A stretch of DNA of 64,000 nucleotides from Gossypium raimondii (GCF_025698545.1 NC_068576.1:54534094-54598093), one strand, 5' to 3'. Shown: positions 38,101 to 50,709, numbered from the stretch's first letter. The notes: generated by a model from the sequence alone, not told the origin. Made by a program: numbers and translations.

Positions 38101-38548
38101 ATAGATTGGAATCGAACTCTTATTAACAACCTAAGGAACATGATGTTGATGGAATTGATTCGACTACTTTCAGATCGGGGATTCAAGTAAGGAATAAGGA
38201 TTTTTAATTTCTACAAAAATAGAAAATTGGGAATCTAACATATCCAGGCAAAAATAAGTAGAAATCTTTACTTAAAATAAATAGGGGGAAATAAGGAAAG
38301 TAGTAGTTTAAGTGGAAGAGGAAAAAGGAAACTCACCGATCAGTCGGAATTTGTTGGGAAGAAGATGAGGAAGATGACGAGGAAGAGGAAGAAGCAACGA
38401 CTAATAAAACCGATCGCAAATGAATCCACGACGACGATGAAGAAGATGAAGTATTTGACGACGATGAGGAGGACGATGACGTTGATTGCGATGAAGATGT
38501 GTGAATTCGCCGCAAAGCTCGCATTAACGGTTTCTGTTCCGTAAGCAT
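35119..38548 (-). CDS. TBC-domain Rab GTPase-activating protein with N-terminal polyserine
   Basis: Rab/Ypt GAP of the TBC family, speeding GTP hydrolysis by Rab proteins in membrane traffic. Exons: 38548-38337, 37462-37327, 37200-37151, 36578-36525 and 36382-35119; phases agree, 571 residues. A conserved N-terminal part (SPWSHRRRKHAL, WRNLFTADGKLIDGG, GVDPSIRAEVWPFLLG) is followed by an acidic Ser-rich insert of about 190 residues. The catalytic half has the arginine-finger motif in RIILLDAVRANDDW (IxxDxxR) and the glutamine finger in IGYCQGMSDL (YxQ). Both fingers are present, so it should be active. Exon 1 encodes two runs of serine (about 10-15 each) from TCx/AGy-type triplets. Large insert and order fit plant TBC1D15/17-like proteins. 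Confidence 0.95.
38338..38500. repeat. GAN/GAC-type triplet-rich tracts encoding polyserine
   Basis: Repeats of GAA/GAT/GAC/GAG triplets on the plus strand within RabGAP exon 1, read on the minus strand as serine runs. Mixed codons indicate more than simple slippage. Confidence 0.7.
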
Positions 38549-38760
38549 ATCGATTTCTATGTGTCTTACTTTACCTAATTAATATCCAAAATCAATCTAA
38601 GCTCCCTATGCTGCGGTAATGATGGAAGTGATTTTGAATGAGAATGAACCTTTTTTTTTGTAGAATTGTTTTTTTCTTTCTTTTCCTTTTTTTTTTTATC
38701 TACAAGAGTAGACGACGGTTGCGGCGACGGCGATGCCAGCTACGGCAGTGACGGCGATCG

Positions 38761-38892
38761 CTATACCGAAGTTGAAACCACCGAGTTAGAAGACCAGAAA
38801 CCGCCGCCACCGGTGCCAGTGCTAGCTCGCCCAAATAAGATCCATTTACCGAAATCAGCAGTAACGCCGTCACCGGATGAGAAAAAGAGCAT
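38761..38892 (-). CDS. Possible small membrane peptide (43 aa), uncertain
   Basis: A GC-rich island upstream of the RabGAP start reads MLFFSSGDGVTADFGKWILF and onward to a stop at 38761. A second frame (about 38696-38770) directly continues with a good hydrophobic segment FNFGIAIAVTAVAGIAVAAT ending VVYSCR. Two adjacent coherent pieces in different frames suggest a small membrane protein gene with a frameshift or unseen intron, or part of the RabGAP 5' leader. No family recognised. Confidence 0.25.
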   Translation of the reverse strand: MLFFSSGDGVTADFGKWILFGRASTGTGGGGFWSSNSVVSTSV

Positions 38893-38899
38893 CAAAACG

Positions 38900-39940
38900 G
38901 CGACGTAAGCTAAAATGACGGGTAAACCCAAGCCCAAATCCCGATTTGACTTCCGGTTTGGCTTCAGTTTCTGCTACTTCTTCTTCTGGTAGGTAAGAAA
39001 GAAGAAAGCACAAACCATCAACAAACGGAGGATCTGCTTTGGGTTTTCATTATTATTTTGATTTTTTATTTCTTTTTTTCCAATTCAAAGCTTTAAGCTC
39101 TCTTTTGATGGAAGGCAGTAACTATGAACTCTCTCTCTACCAATTATAATACTTTAACTAATATTTTATTCCCCTTCATATAACTAACTATAATATACAA
39201 TTATATATTTAAATTAGTGAAAGAGAGTGATGAGAGTGACCGAGTGTTATGTAAAAAAAGTAAAAGACGTTTATCGATGAATCTGTTTTCTTGAAAAATA
39301 TATTTAACAAAATGCTTCTTTTTTACGATTTATTGGAAAATAAACTCTCTTTTTGGCACAACATGAGTAACACGAAATTTTAAATAAAAATATCTTGAAC
39401 CAAGGATTACTGTATTAAAATCGTTAATGTAATTTATTACTTTGATAAATTTATTTAATATTAAAATTTTATTTCAATAAAAATTTAACATTAGTAATGA
39501 TTTAACTTTTAAATACTGTTACTATTTTATTTAATATGAATATTTTAATTATATAAATATAAATATTTATTTAAATATCGATTAATTTCATTTATCTTTT
39601 CTAATCGGAGGGTGTTATTATTTACTCTCGTAAATGTAAATTTTAGTTAGGCGTTGGTTGTTATTTAATTTATATAAGGTAAATTTTGTTTTGTCTTTCA
39701 TAATATTTGTAATAAATATAATTTATGTTATATTTGCTTCAAATTTTAGTCAGACTTGTCTAGCAACAAAAAATGTTTTACCCAATCATTGAAATTTTCC
39801 TAAAAAAAATTATTTTCCAAAAATTGATTTTTCAAAAGTTGTTTTAGTGAAATAAACACATGTTTAATTACATATCATGTATTAAAACTATGGTCAAAAT
39901 TTTAAATTGGTCTCAAACTTTAGAACGTTGTAACTTATTC
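38900..39940. other. AT-rich intergenic spacer
   Basis: GC falls sharply after about 39060. No gene, RNA or clear repeat recognised. Confidence 0.45.
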
Positions 39941-40449
39941 TTAGAGCATGTTTGGTTGGGTGTAATGGCATAGCCATTACATCCTTATTACGTGGGCCCC
40001 ACCTATTCATATGTTTGGTTGCCCGTAATTCTATTACGGCCATATTCGGTTACGGATCTATTACCTCCCTTGGCTGTAATAGCCATTTCCTGCCTCAAAC
40101 CCTGATTAGGGATTCCTTCCCTATTCTTTTTTTCTATTCCATTCTCTGCCCTCGTCAATTTCTACTTCTTCCATCAATTTTTGCCTCAAACGCTGATTAG
40201 GTAATTTCCCTTTCCCTTCCATTGATTTCTGCTTCTTCTTCTCGTTTTATGGAGTTGGTTTAGATGAGGGTGCAATACGTTTGAAGCATCTTCTTCTTTT
40301 TTTCATTCTTCTTCCCATTTCCTTCCAAACTTCTCCCTATTTTTTCATGCCCAGGTCTCTCCCTCACTGGAAGTGCTATTGCTCACATTGATATTGGTTT
40401 CTTAGGGTTTTTGTTTATTTTTGAAGGATAAACCAGTGAAGTTAATCTC

Positions 40450-40486
40450 ATGTTGAAGATCTTCAAGAAGAAAACATCTCCCAAAG
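40450..40486 (+). pseudogene. VPS2: Captured VPS2/CHMP2 (ESCRT-III) first coding exon
   Basis: ATG then LKIFKKKTSPK followed by a GT donor, matching the start of plant VPS2 proteins (M-N-I-F-x-K-K-x-x-P-K), which also end exon 1 near here. Only 37 bases, so this rests on a short but distinctive match. The upstream 300 bases resemble a 5' UTR and may have been captured with it. Confidence 0.55.
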
Positions 40487-40586
40487 GTATTTTAGATTTG
40501 ATTCCATCGTTGCTTTCTTGCTCTCTTTTTTCTTTTTCCTGCATTTTGCGGTCATTCTCTAATTGCTCACTTCCTCTGTTATGTGA

Positions 40587-41213
<627 letters not shown>

Positions 41214-41219
41214 TGCAGT

Positions 41220-41722
41220 GGGATTTTGCCAAGAGAACTGATGCCTCAAAGTGTTACTGCAAGGCTTCCAACCTCAGAGGAGCTCGATGCCTATGCACAT
41301 GAGCAATGGGAGGTGTGACTTTCACCTATTTTTTTCATCGATTCATTGGCATAATTTATGTTCTTAATGGTAGTGTATGTGAAGCGGAATTATGCAATTA
41401 GTTTTGAATTTGCTCAACTGTTTAGTTTTAATGTTTGAGTCTTCTTACTTGACTTTGTTAAGCGGTGTTTCTTCTTTAACTTATAAGTTCAGATAAGTGA
41501 AAATCAACGAAGCTTGACTCTTCCACGATGAAAATTTTTCAGCGTGGTCTTTTGCATCAGAGGTGCTATATCCTGCCATGAACTTTAGCTTCATTTCTTT
41601 TATGCAATAGATATTGAGGGTTCTATATCTCACGATTGGTGTCATGATGTATTTATGTCTGTTTTTACAGAGATTAAAGAAGCTCCAAGATTAACTGATA
41701 GTGGTTTCCAATTCTTGGCGTG
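41220..41722 (+). pseudogene. Captured fragment of TFIIH subunit TFB2 (p52/GTF2H4)
   Basis: 41220-41312 reads GILPRELMPQSVTARLPTSE then ELDAYAHEQWE with a GT donor. 41543-41563 reads RGLLHQR. 41672-41722 reads KEAPRLTDSGFQFL. All three match plant TFB2 in order (LPREPMPS, RLPTLEELEAYALEQWE, QRGLL, KEAPRLTDSGFQFLL). Introns are partly kept; the reading frame is not continuous. Joined directly to the NDUFV2-like piece. Confidence 0.85.
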
Positions 41723-41761
41723 CATCATGAAACTCATGGCCCTTTTGCCTCTTTTCTGTGT

Positions 41762-41851
41762 AATTATAAGGAAATCTACAAGAACTTCAGTCATTGTTAG
41801 GCAAGCTGAGCGAGATGCGATACGTGCTGCTCTGCAGGCAACAATGAAGGC
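41762..41851 (+). pseudogene. Unrecognised exon-like piece in the Pack element
   Basis: Reads KSTRTSVIVRQAERDAIRAA then LQATMK with codon-like character, preceded by no clear acceptor. A second piece at 42318-42385 reads SDGKEVMVDNQYFKTNNPLL. Both look like former coding exons, possibly of one further donor gene that I cannot name. Confidence 0.3.
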
Positions 41852-43269
41852 AATTTTTCTGTTTATTATTTTCTTCTTTTATAGGAAAATATTTCTAGTA
41901 GACATTGTTATATCAAAAATGGGAAAATAAAATGGATCATGGTTTATCTTTAGTTCCGGTTTATCTTTAGTTCTCAATTTGGGAGAATGTCCTACACTTC
42001 ATAAGCACCATGTGCTGATTGAGTTTGTATGATCTGATTGAGACAATTCCTTTTGGCTTTTGGAACATATTTTTACCTTCAAATAACTTTTTGTTTCACT
42101 TCCTAGAATTTTATTTAGGAGAAATTGATAATGCTATCACTCGTAGCCCCTAACATAGCTAGTAATTTTAAGATATGAACCGCTAGAATGCTCAAGTTTT
42201 TAGCTTGCTGATCTTAGATGTGAGTCTGTTGTTGGAGTCTTTGAGAATCCTCAAATTAATGTTGCACTTTCTTGAAGTTCATATTGTCAATGATAAATTT
42301 TGTTCATCACATTTTGACAGGTCCGATGGAAAAGAGGTTATGGTGGACAACCAATATTTTAAAACTAACAATCCACTGCTGGTAATGGATCATTTTCTTG
42401 CTCGATCTTTTCCTTCATTAAGTTGACTTAAAGAGTGACAATTCTTGCTCGTTTGTTTTTTTATTCCATTGCGCTTAATCGACTTCTATGAGCAACATCT
42501 TAAGTATAGCCTCCATCTTGATCACCTAGGCGTATTTAGTGTATTGATGAAGTCAAGGCATATACCGATTTTGTTTGTGTATGCATTGTTGTAACTCTAT
42601 TACATTAGTCGCAGAAGATAGAGCAGGATAAGCAAGAGCTCTCATTTTCAAGTGCCAAACTGACTGATATAACGATAGCTCTCTCTTATAACTACCATTA
42701 GTGTGCCTTAATTGGACATTTAGCGTGGTTATGATTACCATTAGTGTTGTTTAATTGGACATTTAACGTTGTTATAACTACCATCAAACTTTCCTCATAT
42801 AAAGTGTGATGAAGCTCACTTGAAATACCATTTTTTTTTTTGTCTTTTTTCTCCATGTAGACCACACAATGAGCTTGGCCTGGTGAAGAAACCTATTTTT
42901 TGTGCTGAATTTTACTATGAGCCTATTTGCCTGCAATGGTAGGGTCGTTCCCTTGGTATCCTATACCTAGCAATATTGCATTGTATAGAGTCCTATGCTG
43001 TATTAGTTTGTTTTTAATGAATATATAGTTTTCCCATTTGCAATCAGAAGTTACATTTCTAGTAGATTTAAGAATATATGTTCTTTTTTTTTGCAATTTA
43101 TCATAGGGTTAATGCACTATTTGCCTTTCAAAGTAGCATCCAATTATCATTTTGGTATCTAAAGAATTTTTTGTATCAGTTTGGTATTTGAAGTTTTTAA
43201 TTAGGTATCACTTTATTCACAAGTTAACTTCGTTTAAAAACAAGATTTATTAGTAAGTTAATTATGTTT

Positions 43270-43960
43270 ATGCATAATATAATTCTCAAGTTATATTATG
43301 CTTTTAGTAAATTCATATAAGAATATTTATTGTTAAGAATTTTATGAAATTATATATCATTATTAAATTATATTTAATATAAATTATTTTAAATTATACA
43401 AATTCATATAAGAAAATTTATTATCAAGAATTTTATGAAATTATATATTATTATATTATATTTAATAATAATTATTTTAAATTATACAAATTCATGTAAC
43501 AAAATTTATTAGTAATAATTATTTTAAATTTTATTAAATCATATATTTTAATTAAAATATATTTAATAATAATTATTTCAAATTATATTTTATAGTATCA
43601 TATATTATGATTTTAGTAAATTCATATAAGAATATTTATTATTAAGAATTTTATTAAATTATATATTTTAATTAAAATATATTTAATAATAATTATTTCA
43701 AATTATATTTTATAGTATCATATGTTATGATTTTAGTAAATTCATATAAGAATATTGATTATTAAGAATTTTATTGAATTATATATTTTAATTAAAATAT
43801 ATTTAATAATAATTATTTCAAATTATATTTTATAATATCATATATTATGATTTTAGGAAATTCATATAAGAATATTGATTATTAAGAATTTTATTAAATT
43901 ATATATTTTAATTAAAATATATTTAATAATAATTATGTTAAAATATGATTAAATTATTTA
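43270..43960. repeat. AT-rich tandem array (units ~90 then 120 bp) inside the Pack element
   Basis: The word TTCATATAAG recurs at 43312, 43403, 43621, 43741 and 43861 (with TTCATGTAAC at 43491). The last three are exactly 120 bp apart and followed by nearly identical sequence (AAGAATTTTATTAAATTATA, TTTAATAATAATTATTTCAA). The earlier units are about 90 bp. Recent expansion of the 120-bp unit is likely. Confidence 0.85.
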
Positions 43961-44228
43961 TTATTGATATTAATAATCTTATTAAAATTTAATAACAATA
44001 ACAATAATCATTTACCTAAACAAATTTCTGCTAAGGGTATTCTAGTCATTTTAGTTTTTTCCCTTATGCTATTACACCTCCATCCCATTCAACCAAACAC
44101 AAGAATACTATTACGCCACTATTCCATTACATTTAACTAAACAATTGAATTGCTATTACGCCTCTACTCCATTACGCATCTATTCCATTGTGCCTCTATT
44201 CAATTACAGCGAACCAAACGTGCCCTTA

Positions 44229-44860
44229 AATTATCATTATCATATAAATCTAGTTATTCTATCAGCTTAGCCTTTAATTTTGATATTAAATGTTAATTAA
44301 AAATGGCGTGAATTATATTCAAATACATGAAATAAATTGTAACTAAATGTGGATCTATTACATGAACCGTTTAGATATGACGTATTAATAACAATAATCC
44401 TCCTAACATTTCATTGGCAATCTCTTTTTTTCTTTAAATGTCATATCCATGTCGTAAATACTAATATATTTACAATTTAGTCTATTATTTTAAATATACG
44501 CTACATTATATCCAAACTAACATGTAATGACTAAATTGATTGTTGGGCTGTCAGATCTTATTAGTCCAATTCTAATACATTTAGGATTTATTATAATGTT
44601 TTGAAGTTTAAAGATCAATTTAGAATTTATTTAATAATTTAGGGACGTTACACAAAATTAACCAAAGGACGTCTCCCATTGTGGACAATAGTTGGTTGGG
44701 TCTATTAGCTCCGCCCAGTTTTCGGTTTTCCTTAATTTAACGGAAATTCATTTTGTCAGGACAATAAATCGACCTTGATTTGTTTTCTTTGTTTCCTTTA
44801 ATTTATACTACATCGATTAATATGTTTATAGAGTTCTTAATTTTTGTTTGTTTATCAGTA
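44229..44860. other. AT-rich spacer
   Basis: Non-coding; contains words typical of repeat debris (TAGTCTATTATTTTAAA). Nothing named. Confidence 0.35.
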
Positions 44861-44861
44861 C

Positions 44862-45905
44862 AATAATAAATTTAGCCCCTAATATTTATATTTTTATAAA
44901 ATTAAATTTTAATTTTCTTAAGTTAAATATGTTCTTCAACCTTTTAAAACAAACTAAATTTTACCATTGAGTCAAAATTGACCATCTACATTTCAAAAAG
45001 AGTTGGTTTTTTGTTTGTAATGAAAATATTGATTAAAACGTTAAAATTTTAAACATGACAGCTTATATGGCAATCTATGTATACTTCATGCTATTTTTTA
45101 ATTTTATTTTTGAATATTCTTATAAATTTAAATTATTTGTTGATGTGGATAAATAATGTCATGTCAGCATGAAGTGCATGTGGACTAGAGGTGATCATGG
45201 GTTGGGTTACTCGGCCCGGCCCGACGGCTCGCCCGAAAAATTGAAGGGTTCGAGTAAAAATATAGGCCCAAAATATGGGTTTGGGCAAAAAACGAGGCCC
45301 GTTTAGAAAACGGGCCGGGCCTCGGGTAAAACTTTTTTAGCCCAGGCTTGGCCTAGCCCGAATTATATATTAAATATATATTTTTTTATTTTTAATCAAA
45401 TATATATTTTTTTTAATCAAATATTTATTTAATATGGGTCGGGCCGGGTTGGGCTTGGACTTAGCAATTTTCTTTTGGGCCGGGCTTGAGCAAATTTTTA
45501 GGCCCATATTTCTACCTGGGACTGGCCCGAGTCTAAAAAATGGGCCTAAAATTTTGTTTGGGCCCGGCCCATGATCACCTCTAATGTAGACTACACAGGT
45601 CGTCACGCCAACATGGTTAAAAAAATAATATATTAGTTAGCATTTTAATTAAAATAAAAAATAATTTGACTTTTTTCAATATTTTTAGAGTAGGACCAGT
45701 GGTTATATTGGTTAAGTCACCGTTCACTGTTCCAATTGATTTGATAAAAAATAAAAAATCTGGTTCAATCAATTCAAAGTTTTTGCTTGAAATGATGCTC
45801 GATCCAATTCATCTTATCATTTAGTTCGATCCGATTTGAAATAATTTACATTTTTTTAAAAGATTAATGACCAAGATATATGTTGAGGGCTAAAATTATT
45901 ATTAT
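44862..45905. mobile_element. Foldback MITE, family F, copy 3, interrupted by a hAT-type MITE
   Basis: Left arm with AATAATAAATTTAGCCCCTA, GATTAAAACGTTAAAAT, TATGGCAATCTATGTATACT; right arm with ACTACACAGGTCGTCACGCC and TTGAGGGCTAAAATTATTAT. Same family as the copies at 18164, 18905 and 48355. The element is split by a 398-bp MITE at 45186, and the right arm holds extra sequence (about 45690-45845). Ends are approximate. Confidence 0.6.
45186..45583. mobile_element. hAT-type MITE nested in foldback copy 3
   Basis: The termini TAGAGGTGATCATGGG... and ...CCCATGATCACCTCTA are perfect inverted complements over about 17 bases, with longer imperfect complementarity of GGCCCGGCC- and GGGCCGGGC-rich blocks on both sides of an AT-rich centre. 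Flanks: ATGTGGAC (45178-45185) and ATGTAGAC (45584-45591), an 8-bp target duplication with one difference. Length, TIR and 8-bp duplication fit a non-autonomous hAT element. GC-rich arms contrast with the AT-rich surroundings. Confidence 0.85.
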
Positions 45906-48350
45906 GCAGTTGTAAAATGTTATTTTTTTTTCAATTTAGCAGTTATAATAAATAATAAATATTTCATTTTTATAATTATTTTCCAATTTCATAAAAAATC
46001 CAAAAACTACCGTTCGTGCAAATGAATGTGGAAACACGTAAAAACGCTTCACTTAAAGACATGCGACAAAGCCATGTCTTAAATATATCAGGCATTCACT
46101 TGAGTGTTTCAACAAACATTCATCAACCTCCACTTTCACCCTTCAAAACCCACCAATAAAAAAATACGCAACAAACGACGGTTAAAATTAAAACAAAACC
46201 AAAAAAAAAAAAAAGATTTAAAACAATTTATGTATTCATATACTTTGCTTGTTGCGGTTGTATTTAGGATATTTTATAAAATCGAAACGATAAAATTAAA
46301 ATAAATTTAAAAGTTAATTCTATCAAATAATCACCTTAATTCATAAATTTTAGAATATTTTAATTACATCCTTAAATTATTGATGTTTTATAGATAAAAT
46401 CATCATTACTAGAATCGTTAATTTCAACATTAAATGAAACCTTAGATCTTAAGCGACATGATTTAAAATAAATACTTTAAAGAAAAAAAATGTTGTAAAA
46501 ATCTCGATTGTAAAAATTATCATTCACTCTCTTTATTTTCGATTTTACTTTATATTTAAGTTTTAATTTTAAAATTATGTGAAAGCATCTTAATTTTCTT
46601 TAAAAATTTATTTTAAATTATATCACAAAAGATATTACATATCATTTAATAGTTAAATTGACGATTTCAACAATAAAAAACTCAATTGATATAACATTGA
46701 TAATTTACAATGTAATTAAAATATTTTAAAATTTAGATACCAAACTAAAATAAAAACCATAATTTGGAGATGTATGATATAATTAATTTTAAATTTAAAT
46801 TTACTATTAAAACAACATGTCATTGATATTTTTCATGTGTGTTGATGAGTGAGCATGGGTGTGAAAGTGATGTTTATTCCATGTACAATAAATATGGTTG
46901 CAGATTTTATGACAACATTAGGAAGAAATGTTTCTCTTAGTTTGAGAATTTACGATATTTTCCAATATGATTGAGATAAAAATTCTATAAAATAATGTTG
47001 GTATCAGATATAATTCTTGTTATGACTAAATATATTTAGCTTTTTTTTATCTAAAAAGACCAGAAATAATGAAGGTAGGTTAAAGAGAAATAAGTTGGTA
47101 GGGGAAGGACTTCTGATCACATGGCTATATGTAAGACGTGGAGGAAGGGTTAGGAAATAGCATGGGCCATGGGAGACAAAGGCCACATTTATGCCGCATC
47201 ACATGCCATTTGCTTCGCCTTCCACTACTATCTAAAACTTGTAATATAAAAAAAAAAAAAACACTCTAATCAAGTTACATAAGAATTAATAAATATATTA
47301 TAAAAAATCAGTGTTTTTTGAATTAGATTTATGGTCGAATTAATTAGGGCATTGTTTCTCGATTTAACTGGTTTAAAATAAATAAATTATGTAATTTTTT
47401 TAAAAATATTGAGGAGTTGTAAAATATGATTCAATCAATTTGTACCAATTCATGAATTCTTTAATTTTTTTGCTCTGTTTTGGATCGATATATTAACAGT
47501 TAGTCTGGTTCGAAAACGTGAAATTATAGAAAAGTATTAAAATTTAAAAATTTTTTAATCCCATTTAATAGTTTATGTGATATTCTTGGAGTTTTTTTTT
47601 TCCTCCAAGAAAGCAATTTTTTTTTCTCCAAGAAAGCAACTTTTAGTGTTTAAATTTCGGTATTTGCAATTTATTTTCCTATTCTCTTGTAGTAATCTTT
47701 TTTATACTCAAAGTATTGGTTTTTTTTTTTTTATCTGCACGAGTCCCTTCTATTTCCAAACATTTAAAAATTGAATGGTGGAAAAGAAAGGAGGGGAAGG
47801 GCTGGTTTGGTATAGATGTGATTTCAGTGTTTTTTTTTAGACGAAAAACATTGAAGAAAATGAGTTTAGTTGAATTTTGAAAAAAATATCTAAAAATTAA
47901 ATAATAACAAAAAAAGTTTCATATTTTTAAATCTGAAAAAAAGTTGAAATAAATGTTCTTTACCTTCAATTTATTTGATTCTAGTTTAAACTCTATAAAC
48001 ACACAAAAACAAATTATAAACATTAAAATATTAACTCGTTCCAATTAAAATAAATATCAAGCATACTGTCATGTTTTCAATTATGAAATTTCTAATTTTA
48101 AAAATAAAAAAATTAAAAATCAAATAAAAAATTCTGTAATCGAATATAGCTTACATTTTGACGATAAATACTAATATTACTAAATTGAACTATGACTTTT
48201 AGATAATAATAATAAAATAAACAAGAGAGTGATTAGGTTTTAGTTTAATTGTCATTGTTGTTATTACAACGTGACTTAGGCTTAAGCATGCAATATCTTC
48301 CATTTAAGAATAAGGGATTATGAATATTTTAATTATTGTATTAAAACATT
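45906..48350. other. AT-rich spacer, no gene recognised
   Basis: Long AT-rich region with short chance ORFs. A local duplication of CTCCAAGAAAGCAA(C/T)TTTT occurs near 47602 and 47627. No RNA gene or complete mobile element could be supported. Confidence 0.45.
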
Positions 48351-48354
48351 TTGG

Positions 48355-48825
48355 CACAACGATATATTTAGTCTTCAATATTTATAATTTTTATTAATTT
48401 GGTTATTATTCTTTTTTAATTAATTTTGGTCCTCAACCTTTTAAAAGAGTTAAACTTGATCATCAATCTTTCAAAAGAGTTGAATTTTTGTTTTTGACGA
48501 GAATACTGATTAAGACGTTAAAATTCTAAACATGGTAACCCGCATTTCAATCTATACGTACTTTATGTTAAATTTTGAATGTTTTATAATTTTAAATGAT
48601 TTCTTAATGTGGCATATGAGAAAATTAATGTTATGTTAACATGAAGTACATATAAACTGCTATGCAGATTACCATGCCAACATTGTTGAAAAATAATGTT
48701 TTAATCAGTATTTCTATTAAAAAAACGATTTAACTCTTTATAAAAGATTAATAGTAAAAATTGAATAAAATAAATAAAATTTAAATTGACAAAAAAAATA
48801 AAAATTAAAAGATAAATTTATGAAT
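48355..48825. mobile_element. Foldback MITE, family F, copy 4
   Basis: Left arm: TTTTGGTCCTCAACCTTTTA, CTGATTAAGACGTTAAAAT, CCCGCATTTCAATCTATACG. Right arm: CAGATTACCATGCCAACATT, GTTTTAATCAGTATTTCTAT, AAGATTAATAGTAAAAATTG. Same order and spacing as the other three copies, so one family. Ends are approximate. Confidence 0.6.
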
Positions 48826-48829
48826 TCCG

Positions 48830-50157
48830 TATCAAAATTTTATCAAACTACTTGGATTAGCAATGCATTTTGAGAATAATATTAATTCCTCTGAGTTTCT
48901 CAAAGGTGGAATGACGAGGAATAGGGCATTATTTCCCGTAAAAGGAGCGGATGCCATGATTAGGCAAAGGGTCCATCGATAAGATGTGGGCTAGGCCTTC
49001 AATGGAATCACGATGCTGTTGGTAGCGATATTAGATCCAGTGATCACTTAACCAACAAAAATCATGGAACTCTGTCACTTGTTCATTTGACACTCCAAAC
49101 CCTCTGGACCCCAAAAGAGAATCCTAAAATAATCTAGCCTTAAAAAGCAATTATGCATTTTCCAACAACCCATTTTACATCATATATTAATTTAATTTTA
49201 AATATATATATTTTTGTATTGATTGATTTCCAAACTCTTTCATAAACAAGCCCATGAAGTGTCTAATATAAGCTTTCGGAGATGAGTTTTGGTTCAGCAA
49301 TTTACAATGTACATAATTTGTCCTTTCAGACTTTCAACGATGTGTTCTCACTCTATTTTCATGCACACAGAAATTTCAATAGAATAGGGACAACACTAAG
49401 CTTACTGATAAATTTATTGACTAAATGAACAACACTTTACAAACTTTCATAAGTGAAAATCTCTCAACAATTAGATTTAATAACATAGTGTTAATAACAA
49501 TTTTTTAATTTTTTAAGGTTTTAATTTTAAAATAAAATTAAAAATACATAAGTAATTTTATGGTAAAATTTATTGTTTTAAAATTATTTTTCCTAAACAA
49601 ATTGGTATTTTAATTAACTAATCACACAAACTCGATTAAAAAATTAAAAAAAACGTCATTACAAAGGAATAAAAGTCCGTAGTTTATGTTGAATCAAGCG
49701 TAAAATTGATATAAATTTCGGTTAAAAATTTGAACAACACTCCATTTTCGGTTAAACTCTATTATCAAATCAATTTGATTAATTTTAAATTTATATGGTT
49801 AAATTTAACTATTAGTTTTATATTATGCATAAATTATAGATTTAATCCATATTTTTCGATCGTATTATTCTTAGTCTTTATGTTTTTTCAAATTAGAATT
49901 TCGGTATTGACACAAACGACAACCAATTAAATCAATTAATCGACTTTTTTTGAATAATATGAGGAAATGGTATAGTTTGTACAGGTTTTAAAATAACATA
50001 ACTTAACAAATTTAATAACTAAATTTGGTCATTTTTTAAATTTTAAAATTTGAAAGGTACAAGAACTAAAAATAATCAAATTAAAATATGAGGACTAAAT
50101 CTATAACTTTCACATAGTAGAACTACTGATAGAAGAATTTAACCCTCCATTTTATCT
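48830..50157. other. AT-rich spacer
   Basis: A slightly GC-richer patch at 48890-49140 (AGGTGGAATGACGAGG...) stands out but shows no coding pattern. The remainder is AT-rich with nothing recognised. Confidence 0.35.
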
Positions 50158-50457
50158 TTTTTTTTTAAAAGGAGGTAAATTTATAGTGAGACAACATGTG
50201 AAGGGCAAAGGAGTTAGCACTCGGTTTTGGAGTCACGTCGAAAGGGGGAAAAGCAAAGGGTGGAAGTATTGTGGTTTTGAGTGGGCGACGTTGTGGTCAT
50301 AATTCATATGTAGCCCACTTACCATTCCCAAGGTAATAATTTTTTGCTGCTTTGCAATTAGAACAGTTTTGGGAAATCGGGTTTTCTTATAATTGTTTTA
50401 AGAAAAAGGAGCTGCTATTGATTTGATTATTACAATGGCACTGGCATATAATCAGTT

Positions 50458-50709
50458 TTGTTGAGTGGAACATGTTGGGGAGCAGCTATTTTGAAAGCTG
50501 TTGGTTGGTCACTTGGTGCAAATATTCCCCATTTGATATCTTGGTCAGGTGAGATTGCAACAGAAATGTCCACATCTGTTCATTTTTGTTTCAAGCTGGG
50601 CTTTCCTGACCCGTTTGTTTGGGTTGGGCTCTTGTGCTTCACCATTTTAGTTGTCTATATGATTTGTTTTCAAGAATGGAAGAAAAGGGTTCGGACCAGT
50701 CGGCCTTGA
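50458..50709 (+). CDS. Hypothetical small membrane protein, uncertain
   Basis: 83 codons: MLSGTCWGAAILKAVGWSLG..., an aromatic-rich segment, then a strong hydrophobic helix (FVWVGLLCFTILVVYMICF) and basic tail EWKKRVRTSRP. The surrounding 50160-50760 is less AT-rich than its neighbours, and a GT-containing junction near 50330 could be a splice donor. No family recognised. Could equally be an untranslated transcript or chance. Confidence 0.22.
   Translation: MLSGTCWGAAILKAVGWSLGANIPHLISWSGEIATEMSTSVHFCFKLGFPDPFVWVGLLCFTILVVYMICFQEWKKRVRTSRP

Noticed and set aside
41655-41930. 91-codon ORF as an intact gene
   Set aside because: It joins a TFB2-like exon to unrelated intron sequence inside a transposon; not a complete gene.
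47577-47774. Phe-rich ORF
   Set aside because: T-rich sequence translated; no coding signal.
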